A DNA stretch of 64,000 nucleotides from Merdibacter sp965119685 (GCA_965119685.1 OZ221971.1:620001-684000); one strand, 5' to 3'; shown: positions 1-8,747, numbered from the stretch's first letter. Notes: generated by a model from the letters alone, not told the origin. Made by a program: numbers and translations.

Positions 1-678
1 AGCTTTACGATCGCCGGCGGCGAGTGCATCGGAATCATCGGCGGTACCGGTGCGGGCAAGAGCACGCTCATTCATTTGCTGAGCCGCTTCTATGATGTGT
101 CGGCAGGGGAGATCACGCTGTATGGACAGGATGTGAGAACGATTCGTCACCATGCGCTTTCCCAGACGATCGTCAGCGTCCCTCAAAGCAACGAGCTGTT
201 TTACGGAACGATTCGTGACAATGTCTGTTTCGGAAAGAAAAACGCGAGCGATCAGGATGTTTGGAATGCGCTGGCAGACGCGCAGGCATCAGAGTTTGTA
301 AAAGGCCTTCGCAAAGGGCTGGATGCGCGGGTAGAACGCGGCGGTGCGAATTTCTCCGGCGGTCAGCGGCAGCGGCTGTGCATCGCAAGAGCTTTGCTGC
401 GCAAGCCGAAGATCTTGATTCTCGATGATTCCTGCAGTGCGCTGGATTTTAAGACGGATGCCGCTTTGCGTCAGGCATTGCGTGATCATTACGGCAATAG
501 CACGCGCATCATCGTCTCACAGCGGGTGTCCACGCTTTTGAGCTGTGATCGCATCCTCGTACTGCAGGAGGGAAGGATGGCCGGCTTTGGTTCGCATGAG
601 GAATTGTATGATACCTGCGATGTATATCGTGAGCTGTGTCACAGCCAGAAGATTGAAAGAGAGGTGCCGCGCACATGA
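1..678 (+). CDS. ABC exporter subunit A, ATP-binding domain (5'-truncated by window)
   Basis: The open frame runs from the first base of the window, so only the C-terminal nucleotide-binding domain is seen. Walker A (GGTGAGKST) lies at residues 15-23. The signature is FSGGQ. The residue after the Walker B aspartate is Asp, not the catalytic Glu (LILDDS), and the H-loop reads SQRVST instead of AHRLST. These are the hallmarks of the degenerate ATP site in heterodimeric type-IV ABC exporters such as BmrCD, LmrCD and TM287/288 (family knowledge). The stop overlaps the next start as ATGA, implying translational coupling. A substrate cannot be named; multidrug or peptide export is likely. Confidence 0.9.
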   Translation, partial: SFTIAGGECIGIIGGTGAGKSTLIHLLSRFYDVSAGEITLYGQDVRTIRHHALSQTIVSVPQSNELFYGTIRDNVCFGKKNASDQDVWNALADAQASEFVKGLRKGLDARVERGGANFSGGQRQRLCIARALLRKPKILILDDSCSALDFKTDAALRQALRDHYGNSTRIIVSQRVSTLLSCDRILVLQEGRMAGFGSHEELYDTCDVYRELCHSQKIEREVPRT

Positions 679-2402
679 GCATGAAAGAAGCGTTAAAACG
701 CTTAGCCGCCTTTTTGTGGCTGTTCAAAGGGTTGTTGGCCATATCGCTGATCTGTGCGTTTTTATCGGTGCTGCTCAGCGTGAGTGCGCCTTTGCTCATC
801 GGCAGCATTATCGATCAGATTACCTTGGGAGCCAAGCGTTCCTCACTGTTGTTTGACATCGGCGTATTGATCGCTATGTATGTGCTGTACTCTTTGTTGA
901 ACTGGGGGATGATGGCCGCCAGCAACCGCATCGCCTTTTCCAGCAGCAGCGTGCTGCGCCGTCAGCTTTACGCCAAGCTGGAACAGTTGCCGATCTCGTT
1001 TTATGACCAAAACGCCCGCGGCGATCTGATCTCCCGCTTCATCAACGACATCGATTTCATCAGCGACGGCTTTCTGCAATCGCTCTCCACAATGCTCAGC
1101 GGAGCGGCGACGATTTTGCTGACGCTGGTATTCATGGTGCAGATCAACCTTGTCATGACGCTGATCGTCGTCATATCCGCCCCTTTTACTTACTTGGTCG
1201 CCAGAGTGATCACTCTGCGTACCAACCGTTATTTCAGCGAGCAGGCAAACGTGCTGGGGAAGCTCAACGGATTCAGCGATGAGATGCTCGGCGGGATTCG
1301 CACGGTCAAGGCGTATGGCTATGAGGCGGATGCACAAAAACAGTTTGAGGAGTATAATGGGCAGTTGTACGGCTTGGGGGTCAAAGCGCAGTTTTACGGT
1401 TCTCTTGCCAATCCGAGCACGCGCTTTGTCATGAACAGCGCCTATGCGCTGGTGGGCGCGGTCGGTGCGCTGTTGGCGTTTTTCAACGGCATCACCATCG
1501 GCAGCATCTCCACCTTTCTGTTGTATTCTAACCTGTTTTCCAAACCGTTCACCGAGATTACCGGTGTGATGACCCAGCTGCAAAGCGCCGTGAGCAGCGC
1601 TAAGCGGGTATTTGCGATCATGGATCTGCCAAGTCAAAGCGATGACAGCGAATGTGCCGAGTTAATCCTTGACAAGGGGGCAGTCAGCTTTGAGCATGTC
1701 AGCTTTGCCTATGAGGAGGGCAAGGAGCTGATGAAAGACATTTCTTTGCGTGTGCGATCGGGCAGTAAGGTCGCCGTCGTCGGTAAGACGGGAGCGGGAA
1801 AGACGACATTGGTCAATCTGCTTATGCGCTTTTACGATGTGCAGGGAGGCTGTATCCGCATTGACGATCAGCGCATCGACGAGGTGCGCAGGGATTCGCT
1901 GCGCGCGCAGTTTGGCATGGTGCTTCAGGATACGTATCTGTTTGAAGGAACGATCGCGGACAATATCGCGTATGGAAAACCGCAGGCGAGCCGTGAGGAG
2001 ATCGTGGCGGCGGCAAAGAAGAGCGGCGCCCATGAGTTCATCATCCGCCTCAATCACGGCTATGATACCGTTTTGCATGCCAACAGCAGCATTCTCTCGC
2101 AGGGACAGCGGCAGCTGCTGTCGATTACCAGAGTGCTGCTGATGAATCCGCGCATCCTGATTTTGGATGAGGCGACCAGCAGCATTGATACGCTCAGTGA
2201 ACAGCATGTCAATCGGGCGATGGAGCTGCTGATGAAAGGAAAAACCAGCTTTATCATCGCCCATCGGCTTTCAACGATCGTAGATGCCGATCAGATTTTG
2301 GTGATGGAGCAGGGCAATATCATCGAGCAGGGAACACATGCGCAGCTATTAGCGAAAAACGGCGCATATACGCAGCTGTTCAACAGCCAGTTTGCACAAT
2401 AA
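675..2402 (+). CDS. ABC exporter subunit B (permease fused to ATPase)
   Basis: A 575-residue half-transporter with an N-terminal membrane domain (about residues 1-310, six predicted TM segments) and a C-terminal ATPase. Walker A is GKTGAGKTT and Walker B (LILDEATSS) keeps the catalytic Glu. The H-loop is AHRLST. The signature is LSQGQ instead of LSGGQ. In asymmetric exporters the degenerate ATP site pairs the defective Walker B/H-loop of one subunit with the altered signature of the other; this pair fits that rule exactly. The start overlaps the upstream stop. A long hairpin terminator follows at 2438-2518. Confidence 0.93.
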   Translation: MSMKEALKRLAAFLWLFKGLLAISLICAFLSVLLSVSAPLLIGSIIDQITLGAKRSSLLFDIGVLIAMYVLYSLLNWGMMAASNRIAFSSSSVLRRQLYAKLEQLPISFYDQNARGDLISRFINDIDFISDGFLQSLSTMLSGAATILLTLVFMVQINLVMTLIVVISAPFTYLVARVITLRTNRYFSEQANVLGKLNGFSDEMLGGIRTVKAYGYEADAQKQFEEYNGQLYGLGVKAQFYGSLANPSTRFVMNSAYALVGAVGALLAFFNGITIGSISTFLLYSNLFSKPFTEITGVMTQLQSAVSSAKRVFAIMDLPSQSDDSECAELILDKGAVSFEHVSFAYEEGKELMKDISLRVRSGSKVAVVGKTGAGKTTLVNLLMRFYDVQGGCIRIDDQRIDEVRRDSLRAQFGMVLQDTYLFEGTIADNIAYGKPQASREEIVAAAKKSGAHEFIIRLNHGYDTVLHANSSILSQGQRQLLSITRVLLMNPRILILDEATSSIDTLSEQHVNRAMELLMKGKTSFIIAHRLSTIVDADQILVMEQGNIIEQGTHAQLLAKNGAYTQLFNSQFAQ

Positions 2403-2437
2403 ACAGCCGGTTGGAAAATCCAAGCGAGGATAGTGAA

Positions 2438-2518
2438 AAAGAATCGACTCACAGGCAGAACGATTGTCCGCAGCCTGCAAGGACAGCGGATTTTTGCCTG
2501 ATGAGCGATTCTTTTTTT
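2438..2518 (+). terminator. Long nested hairpin terminator after the ABC pair
   Basis: AAAGAATCG (2438-2446) pairs with CGATTCTTT (2506-2514). Inner stems CTCA/TGAG, CAGGCA/TGCCTG and TCCGC/GCGGA continue the fold, and a run of seven T follows. It sits 36 bases after the stop of the ABC subunit. It is larger and more layered than the other terminators in the window. Confidence 0.8.
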
Positions 2519-2536
2519 GAAAAGCTGTATTTTCCT

Positions 2537-2745
2537 TCAAACCGGAATGAATATCGCAACTCGTTCACGGCGGCGATGCAAGATGACGATGGAAAAAGAA
2601 TCATACGGCATGAGGGCGAGCATGTGGAGGGAAGTCGCGTCTATGAGGCTTACAGGCATTTGCATCCCGAGCGCATAGGCGACGATAAAGGATGAAAACG
2701 TGGTTATTATAAAAGCAATGATGCATGAGATCAGATGCGTTTCAT
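2537..2745 (-). pseudogene. Possible frameshifted small membrane protein
   Basis: An ATG at 2745 follows a GGAGAG Shine-Dalgarno but reads only MKRI before a stop. The neighbouring frame is open and continues with about 66 residues containing two hydrophobic stretches. The start region resembles that of the HEAT-repeat gene at 3529 (MKKHLIPP there, MK-THLIS here if one base is restored). A single-base deletion in a former gene explains this. Random open frame is the alternative. Confidence 0.3.
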
Positions 2746-2824
2746 GACGGTGATCTCTCCTTTTCGTGCTTTGTACAGCGAGCAAAAGATCGCTGTGAGG
2801 CATAAAAGCAAAAGCTGCGTGTAC

Positions 2825-3529
2825 TTACAGCGATAGGGCATTTAGTTTTTCTAAAACCTTTTTTGCTTCTGATCGCACACCGGGATATTCTGAATCCGAG
2901 TATTTTTCTATCAGCGGCAGGATGCTTTGATCTTTATAATATCCTAATACTCTTATTGCGGATGTTTTTATCTTATCATTTTCTAGCCTATTTTCTATAA
3001 TTGCTCGTGCTTTTGTTATTTTCCACTTTCCTAACATTACCATTGTCAAAGGATATTTATCATTGTCCTTGATAAGGTCTATGTAAAAGGATAGTTTACG
3101 TTTATCACCGATTTTAGCAAAGGCATGATCTAAAACATGTTCTATAACAGCTGTTAAACCGTTAGTTTTCTTTAATTCAAAATACCATTTTTCTAAAAAA
3201 TCGGAACATTCTTTACTGTTTTTTCTGCAAAATTGCCGCTGTATCAGATTTAAGCTGATTCCGGTATTTTCAAACAAGGGAATATACTTTGTTAAAATAG
3301 GAATACATCGATCGTCTGTCATTTTTTGATAAAATAGATCAGATAAATAATTGCTTTCAATGCACAGTTTCTCTAATAATTCTTTTCGCATGCTGTCTGC
3401 TAATTCATAATCCCTTTTGTTTGTTTCTATTTTCCTATTCTCTGTTTCTTTTTTAATGCTGTCTTTGTATAAAATATTAGTAGCTGAGGCTAAGTCACTT
3501 GAGATGGGCGGGATTAAATGCTTTTTCAT
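2825..3529 (-). CDS. HEAT-repeat-like protein of unknown function
   Basis: A 234-residue, helix-rich and lysine-rich protein. The C-terminal 45 residues (for example SAIRVLGYYKDQSILPLIEK) have the classic HEAT-repeat spacing of leucines and a conserved Asp. I chose the ATG at 3529 (MKKHLIPP) rather than the longer frame because an AGGAG sits at the right distance upstream. There is no signal peptide or membrane segment, so it is probably cytosolic. HEAT repeats are protein-binding scaffolds; no partner can be named. It is AT-rich compared with the ABC genes before it and opens the accessory cluster. Confidence 0.7.
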   Translation of the reverse strand: MKKHLIPPISSDLASATNILYKDSIKKETENRKIETNKRDYELADSMRKELLEKLCIESNYLSDLFYQKMTDDRCIPILTKYIPLFENTGISLNLIQRQFCRKNSKECSDFLEKWYFELKKTNGLTAVIEHVLDHAFAKIGDKRKLSFYIDLIKDNDKYPLTMVMLGKWKITKARAIIENRLENDKIKTSAIRVLGYYKDQSILPLIEKYSDSEYPGVRSEAKKVLEKLNALSL

Positions 3530-3699
3530 GATATGATTTCTCCTGTCTGTACTTTGCATAGCCAATAAAGGAAGTGAGGAATCAAAACAGAGGATGCGCG
3601 CACTCAAAACTTGATCCGTGAATAAGAGGGAATGCTGCAATTCTCTTTGACGATCGTATGTTTATAGATCGAATACACGAGTATACCGTTGTCGTTTTG

Positions 3700-3870
3700 T
3701 TAATCATAGGGCGGCAGTTTATGCTTATATGAGTAGGTAGTCCACACCGATTTTAAGATTAAATAATATAAGGGAATATAGCGAATCCACCTGTTTTCAT
3801 TGTTCCATGTCAAAAGATTCAGGACGATCATCATGACGATATATTCAATGTAAAATACCACTTTATACAT
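3700..3870 (-). CDS. Small membrane protein, 56 residues (copy 1 of a duplicated gene)
   Basis: The start at 3870 (MYKVVFYIEYIV) has an AAGGAG eight bases upstream. Residues 4-22 form a TM segment, a WNNENRW turn follows, a second hydrophobic stretch spans about 32-44, and the tail is basic (SYKHKLPPYD). A second copy lies at 8571-8741. Only four bases differ between the copies, three of them silent and one changing Met14 to Ile, so the protein sequence appears to be under selection or recently converted. I do not recognise the family. Size and context suggest an immunity, accessory or precursor role, which is inference. Confidence 0.65.
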   Translation of the reverse strand: MYKVVFYIEYIVMMIVLNLLTWNNENRWIRYIPLYYLILKSVWTTYSYKHKLPPYD

Positions 3871-3932
3871 TTGGTTTTGCTCCTTTTCTGATTGTGAACA
3901 CCGAGACCTGTATCTGTAAAAGCAAACAGTTT

Positions 3933-4172
3933 TCAAGAATGATCTTGTTGATCTTTCTTTAAAGATAAGGCAAAGAGAATCATACTTCTAAAATACAAAC
4001 AGTAGATGACGGCAAAAAAGATGAGGAGAGCAATTCGTAAAAGCTCATGCATGGTTTCCCATTGAGAAAGGAAGAACCATTGGTAAACCACCCGGTAGCT
4101 GAATATAACTATAATGATAATACCGCAGGGTATCTCAATAATGTTTAAAAATTTGGATTTGTGTTTTTTCAT
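3933..4172 (-). CDS. Small two-TM protein with SQWETM motif (copy 1)
   Basis: A 79-residue protein with a basic N-terminus (MKKHKSKF), TM segments at about residues 14-36 and 44-66, and a charged tail. Between the TM segments lies the block VYQWFFLSQWETM, which recurs in the proteins at 4253-4480 and 9112-9363. The start has a GGAGAT nine bases upstream. It is not recognised as a named family. Three paralogues beside a bacteriocin-type ABC system suggest an immunity-like or signalling membrane protein (inference). Confidence 0.65.
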   Translation of the reverse strand: MKKHKSKFLNIIEIPCGIIIIVIFSYRVVYQWFFLSQWETMHELLRIALLIFFAVIYCLYFRSMILFALSLKKDQQDHS

Positions 4173-4252
4173 ATTTATCCATCTCCATAACTGAGTTAGG
4201 TTTCCTATAGATGACTTCTCTAATCTTTCACACGCGAATCACTGATTGAATA

Positions 4253-4480
4253 TTATTTCTTATCGTTTTTTAAATGCGTAATTTGATAAATAAAACTTTT
4301 GATATATAAGTAATATAAAATGATGAATACAATGATTAAAAGGGTTTTTAGAAAAATATTCATTGTCTCCCACTGTGAGACGATAAACCATTGATAAACA
4401 ATTCCATAACTGAATCCAAAGAAAGCATAAATCATAAATAGTATACTAAAGATTTTAATAAACATATTTTTCATGATCAT
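4253..4480 (-). CDS. Small two-TM protein with SQWETM motif (divergent paralogue)
   Basis: A 75-residue protein with the layout of the 79- and 83-residue paralogues: short basic N-terminus, TM segment, the block VYQWFIVSQWETM, a second TM segment, and a lysine-rich tail. Outside the motif it is clearly diverged, so this is the oldest of the three copies. Its ATG overlaps the stop of the upstream frame (4477-4812) as ATGA. The local Shine-Dalgarno is weak, which suggests coupled translation. Function unknown. Confidence 0.6.
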   Translation of the reverse strand: MIMKNMFIKIFSILFMIYAFFGFSYGIVYQWFIVSQWETMNIFLKTLLIIVFIILYYLYIKSFIYQITHLKNDKK

Positions 4481-4812
4481 ATTCCCGTAGGTAATTCAGG
4501 CTCTGTATAGAGGATGCCGCCGACCTTTTTTGTAGATGTTCCATCTGTGTAGTATTGCAATTCTTTATATTGCTTGCTCATACGTGTATTGATATAAAGA
4601 GTTTCGGTATACCACACTTCTGTCATATTATTTTCCATCACCCATGCCGCAAATTCTGCAGCTGCATGAAGCATGGATGCTTGTTGATCGGATACATCTT
4701 GACTCTGTTTTTGGCACTCTTGCAAACTTTGCGAAATTACCTGCTGCTCCTTTCTTTTTCGACAAGGGGAGTGTTTGTCTCCTGCCTTTGGGAGGCTTGC
4801 CGTACGTATCAA
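4477..4812 (-). pseudogene. Probable remnant of a longer gene, coupled to the 75-residue membrane protein
   Basis: This frame has no convincing start: TTG at 4812 lacks a Shine-Dalgarno, and the first internal ATG is at 4674. The C-terminal 65 residues look like real soluble coding sequence (MENNMTEVWYTETLYINTRM). The upstream part overlaps another minus-strand open frame (4628-4870). The simplest reading is a gene whose 5' part was lost or frameshifted. The stop is coupled to the next ATG. Confidence 0.35.
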
Positions 4813-4944
4813 TCATCAGCGATAATGATGTAATAAAGAAATGATAGTTTATCTGGTACTTTATGCTCAAGATCGACCACGCTCTTGATAAACGACTAGA
4901 AATTTCCTTTGGAAAAATGGTTCCTATACCCCCTGAATAAATAT

Positions 4945-5181
4945 CTAAAGATTTTTCTTCCTGTTATTTAGATACATAAGTAACTTTCTTGATGCCAAAA
5001 AGACGATTGGAATCACAATCAGCAAGGAAAACATAGAAATAATTGAGAATAGATTTGCATAAGACGCATTCCACGCATACAGATGATTCGATAATTTGGC
5101 ACATATACCAAGATATGCAATCATGATCAGAAGCGTCAGCAGACATGTTAGTATGCGATCAATTTGAACTCTTTTCATCAT
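4945..5181 (-). CDS. Small two-TM protein, 78 residues
   Basis: The protein begins MMKRVQIDRILT and has TM segments at about residues 9-28 and 43-66, then a basic tail (NNRKKNL). An AAGGAGG lies about 13 bases upstream of the first ATG and 16 before the second, longer than usual. It lacks the SQWETM block but has the same size, topology and charge pattern as its neighbours. Function unknown. Confidence 0.55.
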   Translation of the reverse strand: MMKRVQIDRILTCLLTLLIMIAYLGICAKLSNHLYAWNASYANLFSIISMFSLLIVIPIVFLASRKLLMYLNNRKKNL

Positions 5182-5271
5182 TCAACGATATAAACCTCCT
5201 TATTTGTTTTTTCTCCTTTATTGTTGTTTTATTCTTCTTGTATGCTCCTTACGCTTTCAAAGGCACAATCA

Positions 5272-5343
5272 TCAATCTTCACCTCGTGAAGCTGTCGAGG
5301 AAATCCACAGAATTTTCATTACAACAAGCAGTATTCTCTTCAT
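5272..5343 (-). CDS. Candidate micro-ORF, 23 residues
   Basis: The ATG at 5343 is preceded by GGAGG at nine bases and reads MKRILLVVMKILWISS, then a short polar tail. It resembles the 30-residue frame at 10344-10436 (MRQILFVYHRILWICK): both share ILxVxxxILWI and a strong Shine-Dalgarno. It could be a small hydrophobic peptide, a leader peptide or a chance frame. The resemblance of two independent SD-led frames is the only support. Confidence 0.35.
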   Translation of the reverse strand: MKRILLVVMKILWISSTASRGED

Positions 5344-5654
5344 TATGCTTTACCTCCGCAACGGCATCTATTTCAATTTAAACATATCATATGATTTTCA
5401 CCTTAGCAATTCAAATGGAAAAGCCGGAATGAAAAATGGAAGATTACGTTTGTTAAAATCATTTTAACAATATTTAATAGATAATCGATCACTGTAATAT
5501 ATGTTTAAAGCAAAATCAGAAGAATTTCAGAACCACTCTCTTGTTTTCATGCAGGACTTACGGTAAGCAGGAAATACCCTTCATTATATGGAAACATGCG
5601 GTCAATCATAATCCGTTTTTTGCGGCGCAATGCTTGCTGTTTTTACCGTTACCC
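5344..5654. other. AT-rich gap without a recognised gene
   Basis: About 310 bases between the micro-ORF and the end of the ABC ATPase gene. Plus-strand frames here have no Shine-Dalgarno and no recognisable product. I see no clear terminator for the ATPase gene. Confidence 0.5.
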
Positions 5655-6365
5655 TCATGCTTGTACAGTGCCTTTTCCTGTTTCCTCTGCATCATTCCCG
5701 CGATTCATTTCGACGAGCACCCCATCTTGTAATCGCAGCTGGCGATGACACTGCTTTGCTAATGAAAGATCATGGGTGACTAGGATGATCGTCTTGCCCT
5801 GCGCATTCATCGCCTGTAATAGGGAAAATACCAGCTGCTTGTTTTCTTCATCCAGGTTGCCTGTCGGTTCGTCCGCTAAAATCAGCTCGCAGGGCTTTAA
5901 AAGCAGCCGTGCTAACGCAATTCGCTGTTGCTCTCCGCCGGAGCACTGACAGACCTTCTTCTCGCTCATCCCCGCAAGTCCTACGGTTTGCAGGGCATGA
6001 TCGATCAGCTGTTTTCTCTTGGCGTGCGAATAGTTCCTATCAAAAGCCAGCTCTAAATTATAAGAAACACTCTTGTTTTCCAAAAGTGCATAATTTTGAA
6101 ACAGATAACCGATCCGTGTTTTCAGCAGTCTTTGCGCCCGCATGGAAAAGGGGCGGACGTTGGCGAGATCGAAATGGCACAGCTCTCCTTGATCGGGTTT
6201 CTCCAGCAGTCCGATGATGTTTAACAAAGTGGATTTACCGCAGCCGGAAGAACCGACGACGGCGATCATTTCCCCCTGTCTCACCTCAAGGCGTAGACCG
6301 TTTAGCACCGAGTGCGTTTGATATGCTTTTGTAATCCCTTGTAACTGAACGATGACCTTTTCCAA
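5655..6365 (-). CDS. ABC transporter ATPase, bacteriocin-export type (lactococcin 972 group-like)
   Basis: A 236-residue ATPase with Walker A GSSGCGKST, Q-loop FQNYAL, signature CSGGEQQR (Cys in place of the first Leu), Walker B LILADEPTGNLD and H-loop VTHD. This is the MacB/LolD/BceA-like subfamily. Length, the YLFQNYALLENKSV stretch and the partner gene fit the lactococcin 972 group ATPases. The start codon is TTG at 6365, directly after the stop of the permease gene, with GAGGGGG upstream; the two are clearly co-translated. It would energise export of a peptide or lift one from the membrane for immunity. Confidence 0.85.
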   Translation of the reverse strand: MEKVIVQLQGITKAYQTHSVLNGLRLEVRQGEMIAVVGSSGCGKSTLLNIIGLLEKPDQGELCHFDLANVRPFSMRAQRLLKTRIGYLFQNYALLENKSVSYNLELAFDRNYSHAKRKQLIDHALQTVGLAGMSEKKVCQCSGGEQQRIALARLLLKPCELILADEPTGNLDEENKQLVFSLLQAMNAQGKTIILVTHDLSLAKQCHRQLRLQDGVLVEMNRGNDAEETGKGTVQA

Positions 6366-8423
6366 TCAGCTTCCCCCTCTCAGCGCCGCAATCAGCTCTT
6401 TCTTTTCCATTCGTTTTAAAAACCACAGCATGTGCAGTGCATCCCAAGCAAAAAACAGCATCGTAAACTCCAAGCAGATGGACAGCGGATAATGAAATGC
6501 CAGCATCGCTCCTAAAATGATGGCTAAATAGACGATCAGATTGATGAGCCACAGTATTCCGTACCGCTCTATCCGTGATTTGCCGCACAGATAGGATAGC
6601 GCCATCTCTTTCTTGTTGTGATCGATATACAGATAGCAAAACTGCAAGATGAACAGACTGTACAGTACAGCGAAAATCATCGTAATCGCGGCGCAGCTGA
6701 TCATCCGATCCTCACAAAACACCAACCCGCGGCTGATGTTAGCCGACATGGAATGGACAAGAAAGGGCGCATCGCTCACCTGTGCGACCATCGTCTCCAC
6801 TTCCTCGCGCGTATGGTTGGCAAACAGCAGATACTGAGGATAGATATTCATCCCTTCATAGCGTCCGTAAACCACCAGTATCGGCTGATCGATTTGGTAT
6901 AAAGGCTGATCCGGATGCAGATTGATGTGCGTTCCCGTATCCTCCACATAGATAATGTCTCCGTCATCGGGAACATAGCTGCCTTTTTTCGCTGTCGGAA
7001 TCAGGTAAGTTTTCTCCTGTATGCGCTCTGTTTCCACCAAACGGTGCGTTTCATCATAGAACGGCTGTCCGCGTTCAAGCAAGTACGTTGTGTTGACATA
7101 CAGCAGCGGTACGGCATTTGGCAGTGACTGCGCATCCTTCAAGGATAAACCGCTGTACAGATAAGAGGTGAAGTCACATTGATATGCGTAATCGGACATG
7201 TCGAAATAGATCGTTTCCGCATAAAGCTCCTGCAATTCTTCACGGCTTCCGTTAAAATAAGAAAACGTGTAGAGATCCTCTAAAACAGATCGATTGTTTT
7301 GCAGGTAGGAATAGCGTTGTATGCTGGGAATCAGCCGGTTAAATGAAGTGATGAACGGAGAGAGGATGAACAGGGAGATCAACAGCTTTAACAGGACGTT
7401 GGCAATATCCATCAAGTGAAAGGATTGCCCGTTTTTCAGCTCCAGCACATGCGTTGTATGCTTGATATAGACTGCGCACAGTCCCAGTAGGAAAGGAATG
7501 CAGCAAAAGGCATAGAGAGCATCCATTGCTAATGATTGAACCAACATCGTATAGTAGGCGTCGAAAGAACGCACCCAAAGCAGGGCGATCAACCATAGCG
7601 CGCCGCAGAAAAGGGCAAACAGGAATAACAGAAAGCGCAGATATAATCGGCATGTGATTGCGGTGACCGTGTGTCCGTGCATTTTAAGAATCAGAATTTC
7701 TTTTTTATCCTTGGCGATCAGACACAGAATCAGAAGAAAGATGATCAGCAGACTGCATCCCGCCGCAAAGAGAATCTCTGTATTGCGATAGGATGCTAAG
7801 ATTGCTTCCATGTCGCCGCCATGACCGTCAACCTCGCTGAAATGACAGATGTCCGGGAATGTCTTTGCCACGTATTCCTGCATTTCCTGCGCATGATCGA
7901 GCGAATCGAAAAAGAAGGAGATCGATTGCTGATGAATGGCGGTTAAGTGATTTGCGGATACTATGCGGATGACTTCGTTTTCCTGCAAAAAGTGGCGGTT
8001 GTCATAAGAAGAAAATGTGCCGGCTGCCGTCTCATCCTTGATGTTTGATGAAAGATAGGAAAAAGAGGAATCGGCTGTAAAGTCGATCGTGTGCCCGCCG
8101 GTCATTCGGATGAGATCATATATCCATTGATTATCAGTCGTTTGGACATAATAATGATAGAGGTATGTACCATCCTCTGTCGGGATCAGATCCTTTGTCA
8201 CAAATGTGATCTGATGCTCCTTTGCGTAGGATACGATGCCTTCCAGCGCTCTTGTTTCCTGTTCCTTTTGCTCAAATGTCAAGTCGTAGCAAATCTTCTC
8301 CTGAGAGACTGCGTTTTCCATATTGATGATCTGCGCGTAATGGATGTAATTCCATGAATCATAGGAATAGTAGAACAAGACTCCGGATAAAAAGAGGATG
8401 TACAAACATAATAGCTTTTTCAT
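6366..8423 (-). CDS. Large bacteriocin-associated integral membrane protein (7-TM, putative immunity/export permease)
   Basis: A 685-residue protein with an N-terminal TM (residues 4-22) and a large extracellular domain to about 210. Three or four TM segments follow around 215-385, then a second extracellular domain (about 390-580), then TM segments near 590-665. The cytosolic block NKKEMALSYLCGKSRIERYG and the FtsX-like layout match the bacteriocin-associated 7-TM proteins paired with lactococcin 972 group ATPases (family knowledge). It is followed directly by its ATPase. Start ATG 8423 has AAGGGG upstream; that SD-like block is duplicated (8427-8451). A 14-bp perfect stem-loop lies 38 bases further upstream. 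Confidence 0.8.
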   Translation of the reverse strand: MKKLLCLYILFLSGVLFYYSYDSWNYIHYAQIINMENAVSQEKICYDLTFEQKEQETRALEGIVSYAKEHQITFVTKDLIPTEDGTYLYHYYVQTTDNQWIYDLIRMTGGHTIDFTADSSFSYLSSNIKDETAAGTFSSYDNRHFLQENEVIRIVSANHLTAIHQQSISFFFDSLDHAQEMQEYVAKTFPDICHFSEVDGHGGDMEAILASYRNTEILFAAGCSLLIIFLLILCLIAKDKKEILILKMHGHTVTAITCRLYLRFLLFLFALFCGALWLIALLWVRSFDAYYTMLVQSLAMDALYAFCCIPFLLGLCAVYIKHTTHVLELKNGQSFHLMDIANVLLKLLISLFILSPFITSFNRLIPSIQRYSYLQNNRSVLEDLYTFSYFNGSREELQELYAETIYFDMSDYAYQCDFTSYLYSGLSLKDAQSLPNAVPLLYVNTTYLLERGQPFYDETHRLVETERIQEKTYLIPTAKKGSYVPDDGDIIYVEDTGTHINLHPDQPLYQIDQPILVVYGRYEGMNIYPQYLLFANHTREEVETMVAQVSDAPFLVHSMSANISRGLVFCEDRMISCAAITMIFAVLYSLFILQFCYLYIDHNKKEMALSYLCGKSRIERYGILWLINLIVYLAIILGAMLAFHYPLSICLEFTMLFFAWDALHMLWFLKRMEKKELIAALRGGS

Positions 8424-8460
8424 CTTTCATTTCCCCTTTTTCATTTCCCCTTGGTATAGG

Positions 8461-8492
8461 ATCAGCATCAGAGGGGTTCCTCTGATGCTGAT
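8461..8492 (-). terminator. Perfect 14-bp stem-loop between small-peptide gene and export genes
   Basis: ATCAGCATCAGAGG (8461-8474), loop GGTT, CCTCTGATGCTGAT (8479-8492). There is no T-run on either side. On the minus strand it lies between the 56-residue gene and the permease/ATPase genes. In many bacteriocin operons such a hairpin reduces read-through from a highly expressed precursor gene into export genes, or protects an upstream mRNA. That role is inference here. Confidence 0.7.
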
Positions 8493-8570
8493 GGTGTGAA
8501 ATTTGAGCTGTATTTAGCAGCGAACGGAATTATCATTGATTAGGCGCATGATGATACCGTTGTCATTTTG

Positions 8571-8741
8571 TTAATCATAGGGCGGCAGTTTATGCTTATA
8601 TGAGTAGGTAGTCCACACCGATTTTAAGATTAAATAATATAAGGGAATATAGCGAATCCACCTGTTTTCATTGTTCCATGTCAAAAGATTTAGGACGATT
8701 ATCATGACGATATATTCAATGTAAAACACTACTTTATACAT
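8571..8741 (-). CDS. Small membrane protein, 56 residues (copy 2 of the duplicated gene)
   Basis: Same length and sequence as the gene at 3700-3870 except Met14 to Ile. The start at 8741 has an AAGGAG upstream that is conserved although the flanking bases differ from copy 1. One TM segment near the N-terminus, a WNNENRW turn, a second hydrophobic stretch and a basic tail. It is the last gene before the stem-loop at 8461-8492 and the permease/ATPase pair. That position is usual for a bacteriocin precursor or immunity gene. No leader peptide or double-Gly site is visible, so precursor status is doubtful. Confidence 0.65.
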   Translation of the reverse strand: MYKVVFYIEYIVMIIVLNLLTWNNENRWIRYIPLYYLILKSVWTTYSYKHKLPPYD

Positions 8742-8747
8742 TTGATT

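Noticed and set aside
843..1637. Long minus-strand open frame inside the ABC exporter gene
   Set aside because: It is antisense to a clearly coding gene, has no ribosome site and a composition typical of shadow frames.
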